This document shows positions 17,847 to 25,207 of a DNA stretch of 42,865 nucleotides, piece by piece (the first letter of the stretch is position 1; each line of letters starts with the position of its first letter). The translations under genes and the position numbers were made by a program. Under the pieces are notes generated by a model. That model had not been told where the DNA came from. It searched no databases and saw only the letters and a list, made by a program, of their open reading frames with translations. The stretch is from CAYXVJ01 sp050309435. GTDB taxonomy: Bacteria > Bacillota > Clostridia > Saccharofermentanales > Fastidiosipilaceae. The stretch covers positions 1 through 42,865 of the forward strand of contig JBNRMJ010000009.1 in the NCBI GenBank assembly GCA_050309435.1, written 5' to 3'.

Positions 17847-18655
17847 TTTAAACCACAGGCGGCCAGGATCGCCGCGATGGTCTGCTGCAGTTGCATGCCT
17901 TTGACGGATTCGATCTCGCCTGCGTCCACCAAAGCAGCGTATGCCGGATCGATCGGCATGGTTTCGAGAAGCGGGATGCCCAGATCGGCCGCAGCCTGTT
18001 CGGCACGGCCTTTCCCGAAGGGGAAGATCACTTCATTGCAGTGATCGCATTTCATATAACTCATGTTCTCGACCAATCCAAGCAAAGGAACCTGCATGGT
18101 ATCCGCCATCCATCCGGCTTTTCGAACAATGAGGCTGACCAGATCCTGAGGGGTGCTCACCATGACCATGCCCTTGATCGGCAGCGACTGATAAAGCGTC
18201 AGCGGGACATCTCCCGTCCCCGGCGGCATATCGATCAGGAGCACATCGACGTCTTCCCAGACCACATTGCTCCAGAACTGCTTGATAACAGTACCGATAA
18301 CAGGTCCTCGCCAGACAACAGGTTTCATCGGATCGTCCAGAAGAACGTTCATCGATATGACCTGAATCCCCGATCTGCTTCTGACCGGACGAATCGTCGT
18401 GTCTTCGCCCGTTGCCTGTTCGTGCAAGCCGAAGGCCTGAGGAATGGACGGACCGGTTAAATCCGCATCCATAATACCGACAGACAAGCCGCGGCGGGCC
18501 AGCATCACGGCCAAAAGCGAGGTGATCGTGGATTTTCCGACACCGCCTTTTCCGCTGCCGACCGCAATGACATGGCCAACCTTCGCTTCGGGGTGAAGCG
18601 GCAGTTCGAACATGGGGCCCTTTTTATTCTTTTCTTTATTTACCGGATCAGCCAT
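17843..18655 (-). CDS. mrp: Mrp/NBP35-family iron-sulfur carrier ATPase
   Basis: P-loop ATPase (ParA/MinD superfamily) that carries or inserts Fe-S clusters, of 270 residues. The deviant Walker A SGKGGVGKSTITSLLA lies near 33, DADLTGPSIP near 63, the Mrp box MPPGTGDVPLTLYQSLP near 143, and the cluster-binding CDHC near 204. It lacks the N-terminal DUF59 domain of longer Mrp proteins. Its stop overlaps the next lipoprotein start (ATGA). It lies 24 bp after the methyltransferase gene. Confidence 0.93.
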   Translation of the reverse strand: MADPVNKEKNKKGPMFELPLHPEAKVGHVIAVGSGKGGVGKSTITSLLAVMLARRGLSVGIMDADLTGPSIPQAFGLHEQATGEDTTIRPVRSRSGIQVISMNVLLDDPMKPVVWRGPVIGTVIKQFWSNVVWEDVDVLLIDMPPGTGDVPLTLYQSLPIKGMVMVSTPQDLVSLIVRKAGWMADTMQVPLLGLVENMSYMKCDHCNEVIFPFGKGRAEQAAADLGIPLLETMPIDPAYAALVDAGEIESVKGMQLQQTIAAILAACGLK

Positions 18656-18679
18656 TTCTCAGCATCTACTCCTTTATCT

Positions 18680-19303
18680 CTATGCGTTTATATCCTGATA
18701 GCAGGCATATATGTGAAAGCCCTTGTCCCGGTCGAGTAAGACCGCATCGCCAAAGAGCTGTGTCAATTTCTTCCTCGCCGATTCGGCGCCTTGTTTCTTA
18801 CCGATAACCACGTAGAAAACGCCGCCCGGATTCAGATGTTCCTTTGCCCCTTCGAAAAAGGCATAGACCGTTGCTTTTCCGGCGCGTATCGGGGGATTGG
18901 TCACGATGACATCGAATGTACGATCGCCGAGAGCCGAGAATCCATCGGACTCCAGCACGTCGGCGTAACGGATCCCGTTCAAAAGCAGATTTTTCTCGGC
19001 CAGTTCCAAAGCACGGGTATTGACGTCGACCATCGTGAGCTCGAACGGCGTGATCAGCCGCTTGAGCGTGATACCGATGACACCGATGCCGCAACCCAGA
19101 TCGAGCAAGCTGCCACGTTTGACACTGCGGTCCCGAAGGTCTTTTACCGCTGTGCGAATCAGGAGATCCGTACCCGCATCAATGTGATTTTTTGAAAAAA
19201 CACCTTGATCCGACGTAAACAGTAAGTGTTTCGCTTCGATATCGTAGTTGATTTCTCTGGGTTTGGAAGCCGCTTCGGGCTCCCGGTCAAAATACTGTGC
19301 CAT
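18680..19303 (-). CDS. class I SAM methyltransferase, RsmC/YbxB-like
   Basis: 207-residue Rossmann-fold methyltransferase. The SAM-binding motif I LLDLGCGIGVIGITL is near residue 67, the acidic VDVN near 92, and the catalytic NPP motif VTNPPIRAGK near 135. NPPx is typical of N-methyltransferases of bases in rRNA (RsmC/RlmG group) and of small Firmicute proteins such as YbxB. The target, probably rRNA guanine N2, is not shown by the sequence. SD GAGGATGA precedes ATG 19303. It heads the mrp-lipoprotein-ispF run. Confidence 0.85.
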   Translation of the reverse strand: MAQYFDREPEAASKPREINYDIEAKHLLFTSDQGVFSKNHIDAGTDLLIRTAVKDLRDRSVKRGSLLDLGCGIGVIGITLKRLITPFELTMVDVNTRALELAEKNLLLNGIRYADVLESDGFSALGDRTFDVIVTNPPIRAGKATVYAFFEGAKEHLNPGGVFYVVIGKKQGAESARKKLTQLFGDAVLLDRDKGFHIYACYQDINA

Positions 19304-19396
19304 CTTCTCATCCTCTTTTAGCTAAGCTGCAAGTCTTTGGTTTCCATCATAAAGCAGAATATCTCATCTGTCCCGATCTGCCGTTTCGGCACAATC

Positions 19397-19960
19397 TTAA
19401 TCCAGACGAAAAGCTCTGTTTCTCTTTTGCAAGCGGAGGACCGCTATCAATAAGGGCAGACCCAAAAGATAGAGCACTCCGACTTCGCCGAGTCCGACCG
19501 TCAGCATGCTGAAGGCGACAACCGGTGCAGAGGGATCGCTTATCAGCAGGAAAGGCAGGTAGAAACCGACAATAAGAGCATTGGCCAATATCGTTGGAAA
19601 AGGTAATAAATAAAGCCCGGGGCTCTTCCAGCCGAGTTCGCTAAGCGGCTTGCTGCTTCTCTTCGCGATATAGCGTGTCAGAACAGCCGCGATAAATGTC
19701 GCCAGCGTTCCGAAAACAATGTCGACCGGTCCCAGATTGCCCGGATTCAAGAGATTCGCGAGGAAACAACCCAGGGTCACACCCCAGACGCCGGCGGAAC
19801 TGACAGCCGGCAGAACCATCAAAGCCTCGGAGACGCGAAACTGAACGCTGCCATAGGCGATCGGTGCGAAGATCAAAGTCAAAACCAGATAAATGGCGGT
19901 GATCAGGGCGCGGTTGACCAGAAGCCGAATCCACTGCCGGCTGTTCTTACGATTATTCAT
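19397..19960 (-). CDS. queT: queuosine-precursor transporter QueT
   Basis: Membrane S-component-type transporter for queuosine precursors such as preQ1 or preQ0, working with an ECF module encoded elsewhere. It has 187 residues from ATG 19960, chosen because GAAAGGAAG stands 6 nt upstream and because an upstream in-frame ATG (20011) would lie inside the riboswitch. The family start LVNRALITAIYLVLTLIFAPIAYG is trimmed here to its features: LIFAPIAYG and QFRVSEAL. About six membrane segments follow, with CFLANLLNP and VFGTLAT typical of QueT. The preQ1-III-like leader supports the substrate. Confidence 0.93.
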   Translation of the reverse strand: MNNRKNSRQWIRLLVNRALITAIYLVLTLIFAPIAYGSVQFRVSEALMVLPAVSSAGVWGVTLGCFLANLLNPGNLGPVDIVFGTLATFIAAVLTRYIAKRSSKPLSELGWKSPGLYLLPFPTILANALIVGFYLPFLLISDPSAPVVAFSMLTVGLGEVGVLYLLGLPLLIAVLRLQKRNRAFRLD

Positions 19961-19976
19961 AACTATCTTCCTTTCA

Positions 19977-20073
19977 GAGTGAAATACAGTCACTCCTCGT
20001 TTTGTGGCCAAGGCTGAGATCGACCTCCCTGAAACAGTCAGGTGTCCGAAGCTTTCAGCCGCTAAGCCCGGCC
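19977..20073 (-). promoter_or_regulatory. preQ1 riboswitch, class III-like
   Basis: The 97-nt leader starts next to the stop codon of the upstream gene and ends before the queT SD. Minus strand: GGCC closes with GGCC; GGCTGA pairs with TCAGCC; an inner CCTGA/TCAGG hairpin follows; loop CTTCG (20051-20047) pairs with downstream CGAGG (19999-19995) across an A-rich ACAAAA, an H-type pseudoknot. A last hairpin GAGTGA/TCACTC (19995-19977) sits just before the SD. Class III preQ1 aptamers are known upstream of queT in Clostridia. Class assignment is from memory of motif and context. Confidence 0.75.
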
Positions 20074-20075
20074 TA

Positions 20076-20945
20076 TTATATCAGAAGATCGGCGATTATC
20101 GGCAGGTGATCCGATATACAAAGCTCCCCTGCCATGTTGGTCGAGGCGGCGTGTAAAAGACAACGTACGCCGGAACTGACAAAGATGTAATCGATGATCG
20201 CATTGAATCGATACTTTCCGGGATTCGCCAGAAGTTCGGGCAGCTTATAGTCGTGGTAGGTAAAGTCCGGACCCAGATGCTCTCGTTCGGCAATCGACCT
20301 TGAATCGTGTAACTGACAGTTCGTCATGCGAAGGGCTTCCAGACGGTTCTCGTCTCCGTCGGCCAGTCTTTCGAATTCTGACGGATGAGCAGTCATTATC
20401 TGAATCGAGCGGGCATCGGGGGACGCATTGAAATCTCCCGTGATGACAACGGGCAATGATTTGGCATATAAACCGGCGCGGTTTCGAATCAAAATAGAAC
20501 TTTCTTCTCTGGCAATGACGCCCTCGTGATCCGTGTGCGTATTCAGGAAAAAGAAACGGCTTTGATTGCCAAGATCTTCCAGAATCGCCCAGGTGGCAAT
20601 CCGGATGCAGGCGGCATCCCAGCCCCAGGCACCGACTTTATCCGCTTCTTCGGATAACCAGAAATAACCTTGTTCGACAACTTTAAATCGATCCGTCCGA
20701 TAAACGACCGGCGAATACTCGCCTGCTTCATGTCCGTCATCTCTGGCTACACCCAGGAAGCTATATTCCGGCAGGGACTCTTTCAGATCAAGCAGCATCT
20801 CGTGAGTCACTTCCTGAAATCCGCACACATCGGCACGGATCAAACGGATTTCCGAGACGACGGATCGTGCCCGGTTCGACCACTTATGCTTCCCGTCCAT
20901 GGCGGTGGACGTTCGCAGGTTAAAACTCAGAATTCGATAAGACAT
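20076..20945 (-). CDS. endonuclease/exonuclease/phosphatase-family hydrolase
   Basis: Metal-dependent phosphodiesterase of the EEP (DNase I-like) superfamily, 289 residues, no signal peptide. Motifs in order: SFNLRT near 7, the metal-binding Glu in GFQEVT near 44, NTHTDHEG near 153, the catalytic GDFNASPDA near 187, DYIFVSS near 264 and the terminal SDHLPI His near 278. Substrate (nucleic acid, lipid or sugar phosphate) cannot be told. Three bp follow the small membrane protein gene, and the queT riboswitch begins at its stop codon, so a shared transcript into queT is likely. Confidence 0.88.
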   Translation of the reverse strand: MSYRILSFNLRTSTAMDGKHKWSNRARSVVSEIRLIRADVCGFQEVTHEMLLDLKESLPEYSFLGVARDDGHEAGEYSPVVYRTDRFKVVEQGYFWLSEEADKVGAWGWDAACIRIATWAILEDLGNQSRFFFLNTHTDHEGVIAREESSILIRNRAGLYAKSLPVVITGDFNASPDARSIQIMTAHPSEFERLADGDENRLEALRMTNCQLHDSRSIAEREHLGPDFTYHDYKLPELLANPGKYRFNAIIDYIFVSSGVRCLLHAASTNMAGELCISDHLPIIADLLI

Positions 20946-20947
20946 GA

Positions 20948-21295
20948 TTAATTTTCACTTTCTTTTTTGACGCGATCGATATTGTTCTTTTCCGCGAAAT
21001 ACGTCAGCGTAAATAAAACAGCCATCACCACGACGATAGCGGAAAAAAACAAGGTTAGCTTGATTGCCTCGTGCATAAAAACAGCGGTGATCGCACAGGC
21101 AATATTCAGCAGGGCTCCAAAAAACAAGGTATGCAAAAGACCCCTGCGAGCTTTCGGATCCCACTCGATCAGGAGTGTTTTATTTTCGCTTCGAATATAG
21201 TGGCGACTTATCAGTTTTCCTTTACGCCATAAGATCAGCCAAACTGTTATCAGCAGCAATCCGACTGCAGCCTGGATCCAGCTCAGGTAAGCCAT
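20948..21295 (-). CDS. small membrane protein, function unknown
   Basis: 115 residues with three predicted membrane segments (about 5-24, 57-75, 80-100). A polar loop (about 28-52) lies between the first two and the C-terminus is charged. No family is recognised with confidence. First gene of the minus-strand run that continues with the EEP hydrolase and queT; a good promoter lies upstream. Confidence 0.7.
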   Translation of the reverse strand: MAYLSWIQAAVGLLLITVWLILWRKGKLISRHYIRSENKTLLIEWDPKARRGLLHTLFFGALLNIACAITAVFMHEAIKLTLFFSAIVVVMAVLFTLTYFAEKNNIDRVKKESEN

Positions 21296-21327
21296 TTGCT
21301 TTCCTCGTCTTTCATTTTTGTTTGTCT

Positions 21328-21356
21328 ATTATAGACCTCATCAGGATTCTGCTCAA
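21328..21356 (-). promoter_or_regulatory. promoter of the membrane-protein/EEP/queT run
   Basis: Minus strand: -35 TTGAGC (21356-21351), 17-nt spacer, perfect -10 TATAAT (21333-21328). Predicted start about 25 nt before the 21295 ATG. No operator is evident. Confidence 0.75.
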
Positions 21357-21558
21357 ATCGCCTGTACCATTTAGATTCAGCGAATTACTCGTAGAATTTT
21401 TCTTGTAAATACGCTTCGAACAGAACAAAACGGGCTGATTTTAGCGAAATATTTGAACTGTTGTCCTGTCATTCGCATGTATTTATCTTTTACAATTATC
21501 GCTATTATTAAATAATTTAATTGTTAACAACAAGCAACTCTCGCCAGATGAACTCTTT

Positions 21559-21584
21559 TTGAACTTCATGACATGAGCTATAAT
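21559..21584 (+). promoter_or_regulatory. candidate promoter of ansA
   Basis: A perfect -10 TATAAT (21579-21584) lies about 30 nt before the ansA start. The nearest -35-like hexamer, TTGAAC (21559-21564), leaves a spacer of only 14 nt, so the promoter may need an activator or use a different -35 sequence. Confidence 0.5.
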
Positions 21585-21615
21585 AGCGAAGACAATCGAT
21601 CGGAGGCATAATGCA

Positions 21616-22680
21616 ATGAAAAACAAGATATATAAGCCTGTATCATCTGACAACAGACCTTCAATTCTGCTCCTGGCAACCGGCGGCACGATCGCTTCGA
21701 AGCCGTCTTCTGACGGTCTTGTTCCGGCCTATACGATCGAACAACTGCTTAGTTTCACCTCGAATATTAACGAGCATTACCATATCACAACCAAAGATAT
21801 TCTGAGTCTGGATTCATCCAATATTCAACCGGAAGAGTGGCAATTAATAGCAAGAGAGATCGCCAAAGCCGTTTACGATTACGACGGAGTGGTCATCACT
21901 CACGGAACAGATACCATGGCATATACCTCTTCAGTCCTGTCCTTCATGCTACAAGGTCTTCCCATTCCTGTGGTGCTGACCGGCTCTCAACTTCCGATCG
22001 ATGCGGCTTTAACAGATGCCATCGGTAATCTTGAAACAGCTCTGGCCATGGCGGCCGGTAAACGTAAAGGAGTCTTCCTGGCTTTTAACCGTCATATCAT
22101 CCTCGGAACGAGAGCGGTTAAAGTCCGTACGACCGATTTCGACGCTTTCGAAAGCATCAACTACCCGAACATCGCATATGTGAATGGTCGCGGCTTAAAC
22201 ATCAGAGACGAGCTGATTCCCGCTCAGGCCTCCGAGTTTAAATTGTACGACAGGCTTGATAACCGTGTCTTTCTCTTGAAATTGACGCCGGGTCTGAATC
22301 CCGAAATCTTTCCGGTATTGGCCAAGATGAGTTACCGGGCCATCGTCATCGAAGCTTTCGGTGTCGGCGGTCTTCATTACTTGAACCGCGACCTGGTCAG
22401 CGAACTGGAAAAACTGATCCAAAGCGGTACCACGGTCGTCGTCACGAGCCAGTGTCTGTATGAGAGTTCGGACTTTTCCTTATACGAAGCAGGGAAAAAG
22501 ATTCTGGATAAAGGCGCTCTCCCGGCTTTCGACATGACCTCGGAATCTTGTGTCACCAAACTCAGCTGGATTCTGGGCCAAAGCGAAAACCTGGAAGAGA
22601 TTGCCATGCTCTTTAGGAAAAATATCTCCGGTGAAATCCAGTCCACCAGTAATGTGAAACAGTACGGCAGCGTCGTTTAA
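21616..22680 (+). CDS. ansA: L-asparaginase, type I
   Basis: Hydrolyses asparagine to aspartate and ammonia in the cytoplasm: 354 residues, no signal peptide. The catalytic pair of motifs is intact: LLATGGTIASKP (Thr25) and VVITHGTDTMAYTSS (Thr98-Asp99). SD GGAGG at 21602-21606 has 9-nt spacing to ATG 21616; an earlier ATG at 21611 is followed at once by a stop. Transcribed singly; its stop codon interlocks with that of the convergent sirtuin gene. Confidence 0.93.
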   Translation: MKNKIYKPVSSDNRPSILLLATGGTIASKPSSDGLVPAYTIEQLLSFTSNINEHYHITTKDILSLDSSNIQPEEWQLIAREIAKAVYDYDGVVITHGTDTMAYTSSVLSFMLQGLPIPVVLTGSQLPIDAALTDAIGNLETALAMAAGKRKGVFLAFNRHIILGTRAVKVRTTDFDAFESINYPNIAYVNGRGLNIRDELIPAQASEFKLYDRLDNRVFLLKLTPGLNPEIFPVLAKMSYRAIVIEAFGVGGLHYLNRDLVSELEKLIQSGTTVVVTSQCLYESSDFSLYEAGKKILDKGALPAFDMTSESCVTKLSWILGQSENLEEIAMLFRKNISGEIQSTSNVKQYGSVV

Positions 22681-23441
22681 TCATCGTTAGATAAAATTGC
22701 GTCAACGACTTCCGAGAACACTTCGCCGATCGGCCTGCGTATGACCAGATCCGCCTGCCGGTCCCGCCCGGTTGCCCCTTGATTGATCAGGACCAGACGT
22801 CCGTGCCGCTGATAATCCACGAGGGATGCAGCGGGCCAAACCTGAAGCGAACTGCCGCCGACAATGAGAAGGTCGGCAGCGGCGACGGCTCGGGCCGATG
22901 TTTCCAGTTTAACGTTATCCAGAGATTCTTCATATAAGACGATATCCGGCCTGAGCATCCCTTTACAAGATTGACGACCGCTATCGTCTTTCTTTTCGCA
23001 ATAAGGTACGGCCTCGCTTGCCTTCACATAGGATGCATCATACTTATTCCCGCATCGTACACAGGTAAAATTTTGAGTATTGCCATGCAGTTCGATAACA
23101 CGTTTACTGCCGGCATGCTGATGTAAACCGTCGATATTCTGCGTGATAATACAGTCGAGCTTTCCGTGTTCTTCGAGTCTTGCCAGTGCCTCGTGCGCGG
23201 CATTCGGCCGGATTCCGTCCACAAGGAAATACCGGCGGCAGAAACGATAGAACTCTTCGGGATAATGATACATATAGTCCGGAGTCAATATCTCTTCGGC
23301 ATTGGCTTCCTGCTCATAGATACCGCCGGCCGAGCGGTAATCCGCTACGCCGCTTTCGGTGGAAACTCCTGCACCCCCGAAAAATACGACGTTTTTCGAT
23401 TCACGCCACCACTGCACCAACGTTTCTGATTCCAATGTCAT
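22677..23441 (-). CDS. cobB: NAD-dependent protein deacylase, Sir2 family
   Basis: Sirtuin removing acyl groups from lysines with NAD. It has 254 residues. NAD-binding GGAGVSTESGVADYR lies near residues 21-35, TQNIDGLHQHAG near 104-115, catalytic His in VIELHG near 123, and a four-Cys zinc site (CVRC ... C ... C, the last two within PYCEKKDDSGRQSC) near 131-163. The late GGSSLQVWPAASLV segment binds NAD. It overlaps ansA by 4 bp at the stops and precedes glpK (14-bp gap upstream), so it is likely co-transcribed with glpK. Confidence 0.93.
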   Translation of the reverse strand: MTLESETLVQWWRESKNVVFFGGAGVSTESGVADYRSAGGIYEQEANAEEILTPDYMYHYPEEFYRFCRRYFLVDGIRPNAAHEALARLEEHGKLDCIITQNIDGLHQHAGSKRVIELHGNTQNFTCVRCGNKYDASYVKASEAVPYCEKKDDSGRQSCKGMLRPDIVLYEESLDNVKLETSARAVAAADLLIVGGSSLQVWPAASLVDYQRHGRLVLINQGATGRDRQADLVIRRPIGEVFSEVVDAILSNDD

Positions 23442-23455
23442 TTCATACTCCTCTA

Positions 23456-25021
23456 TCAGCGACTGATCTGACCGTAATATCGCACGCTTCGCACGGCTTT
23501 GGTCCAGCGATCAAGTTCCCGCGAACGCCAAAGTCTGTCCTTTTGGGCTAAAAATTCTTTATCTAGTATCCAGGCTTCTTTTAGCTCGTCCAGGTCTCGC
23601 CAGAATCCAACCGCCAGACCGGCCAGATACGCTGCACCAAGTGCGGTCGTTTCCGTGATGCGGGGCCGCTGAATCTTCACATCCAGAATATCCGCCTGGT
23701 ATTGCAACATCAGATCCGAAACCGCAACGCCGCCGTCGACCCGAATCGTACGCAGCTCCTGCCGGCTGTCCGCCGCCATCGCCAGGACCAGATCTGCCGA
23801 CTGCAGAGCAATCGCTTCTAGAGTCGCCCGGCACAAATGAGCTTTATTGCTGCCACGAGACAAACCGAGAACAGCCGCTCTGGCACTCATATCCCACCAG
23901 GGTGCGCCCATACCGGTAAAGGCCGGTACGATAACGACTCCCCCGCTATCGGGCACCATAGCAGCCAGCTCGTCGCATTCGGATGATTTCGAAATAATTC
24001 CGAGTTCGTCGCGCAACCATTGGATGGTAGAACCGGCATTGAAGACACTGCCTTCGAGCGCATAATGCGTTTCACCGCTTTCAAACTGCCAGGCTGCCGT
24101 CGTGATCAGCTGCTGCTTGCTGGGCATCGGCGACTCTCCCGTCTGCAGAAGAATAAAGCCGCCTGTTCCGTAAGTGTTTTTGATCATGCCGGGTTCAAAG
24201 CAGGTCTGACCGAAGAGGGCTGCTTGCTGATCACCGGCAATACCGGCGATCCGGACCTTACCATAAAAAGGATCATCCTTCGAAATCAGCTCGGCGCAGG
24301 TCAAGTTTGCCAGCGGTCCCGAAGAAGGCACAACTGCCGGGAGTATCGATACCGGAATATTTAAGAGAGCAAGCATCCAGGGATCCCACTGCATTTGATA
24401 GATGTTGTATAGCATCGTTCGCGATGCATTGCTGACATCCGTCACGTGCTTCTCGCCGCCGGAAAGATTCCAGATCAGCCAGCTGTCGATTGTTCCGGCA
24501 AGCAAACGGCCTTCGCCCGCCGCCTCTCGCGTGCCGGGTACTTCGTCCAGAATCCAGGCAAGTTTGGTGGCCGAGAAGTATGCATCGACTTCCAATCCGG
24601 TTCTGGATCGGATGTCTTCGGTGAGACCCGCGTCAATTAGCTGACGGCAACGTTCCTCGGTCCGTCGGCACTGCCAGACAATAGCCGGAGCAAGAGGTTT
24701 ACCGCTGATGCGATCCCATACCACAACTGTCTCGCGCTGGTTGGTCACCCCGACCGCCTTCACATCAGACCACGACGCGCCGGCCTCCCTCAGCGCTTCC
24801 AGGACGACACGGACGGTTTTCTCCCATATTTCCATGGCATCGTGCTCCACCCAGCCGCTTGCAGGATAGTGCTGCGTGATGGCCTGCTGCGCTTTCGCGG
24901 CCACTTCGCCGCCATGGGTGAAGAGCATCGCACGAGTTGATGTCGTACCCTGATCTATGGCTAAAACATATCCGGCTTTATCCCGTTTATCTTCGTTGTC
25001 CATCCTCTTGACCTCCGCCAT
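23456..25021 (-). CDS. glpK: glycerol kinase
   Basis: ATP-dependent phosphorylation of glycerol to glycerol 3-phosphate; FGGY family, 521 residues, normal length with a short N-terminal extension. Markers: YVLAIDQGTTSTRAMLF near 18, SGWVEHDAMEIW near 50, GIAGDQQAALFGQ near 260, NTYGTGGFIL near 285 and the signature GGVAVSDLMLQYQADIL near 428. In PTS-regulated Firmicute GlpK a His in HFYG is phosphorylated; here the sequence reads DPFYG, lacking that His. ATG 25021 follows GGGGAGG; ATG 25003 is also possible. Divergent from the oxidoreductase trio. Confidence 0.96.
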   Translation of the reverse strand: MAEVKRMDNEDKRDKAGYVLAIDQGTTSTRAMLFTHGGEVAAKAQQAITQHYPASGWVEHDAMEIWEKTVRVVLEALREAGASWSDVKAVGVTNQRETVVVWDRISGKPLAPAIVWQCRRTEERCRQLIDAGLTEDIRSRTGLEVDAYFSATKLAWILDEVPGTREAAGEGRLLAGTIDSWLIWNLSGGEKHVTDVSNASRTMLYNIYQMQWDPWMLALLNIPVSILPAVVPSSGPLANLTCAELISKDDPFYGKVRIAGIAGDQQAALFGQTCFEPGMIKNTYGTGGFILLQTGESPMPSKQQLITTAAWQFESGETHYALEGSVFNAGSTIQWLRDELGIISKSSECDELAAMVPDSGGVVIVPAFTGMGAPWWDMSARAAVLGLSRGSNKAHLCRATLEAIALQSADLVLAMAADSRQELRTIRVDGGVAVSDLMLQYQADILDVKIQRPRITETTALGAAYLAGLAVGFWRDLDELKEAWILDKEFLAQKDRLWRSRELDRWTKAVRSVRYYGQISR

Positions 25022-25207
25022 TGTGTCCTCCCCTGCCTCCGGGGTCGGATCCGTTCGTTACAAAATATTCTACACCAAAATCGACGCATATTGCCCGGCC
25101 GGCCGGCTTTATCGGTTGTAGCTGCGGGTTGGCTTTGCTAAACTAATGATGATCTGAATAGAGCAATTGATGCCTTACGGCTCGAGGAACAGAGGAGTTT
25201 TCTGTTT
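25022..25207. other. divergent glpK / glpO promoter region
   Basis: 186 bp between glpK and the oxidoreductase trio. It contains a GC-rich self-complementary run around 25094-25107 (CCGGCCGGCCGG core), the plus promoter below, and a minus-strand -10-like TAGAAT (25072-25067) without a good -35. The palindromic core is the best candidate for a shared operator, but no regulator gene adjoins it. Confidence 0.45.
25116..25144 (+). promoter_or_regulatory. candidate promoter of the GlpO/GlpB/DUF1667 operon
   Basis: -35 TTGTAG (25116-25121), 17-nt spacer, -10 TAAACT (25139-25144); predicted start about 58 nt before the ATG at 25208. SD GAGGAG lies at about 25191-25197. Confidence 0.5.

Larger units (their letters stand above)
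21296..21615. other. divergent intergenic region before ansA
   Basis: This 320-bp gap separates the minus-strand membrane protein gene from the plus-strand ansA gene. It holds the minus promoter at 21328-21356, a perfect 10-bp palindrome TTGTTAACAA (21521-21530) in an AT-rich stretch, and a TATAAT box for ansA at 21579-21584. I see no small ORF with a convincing SD or any RNA structure in the remainder. Confidence 0.6.
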
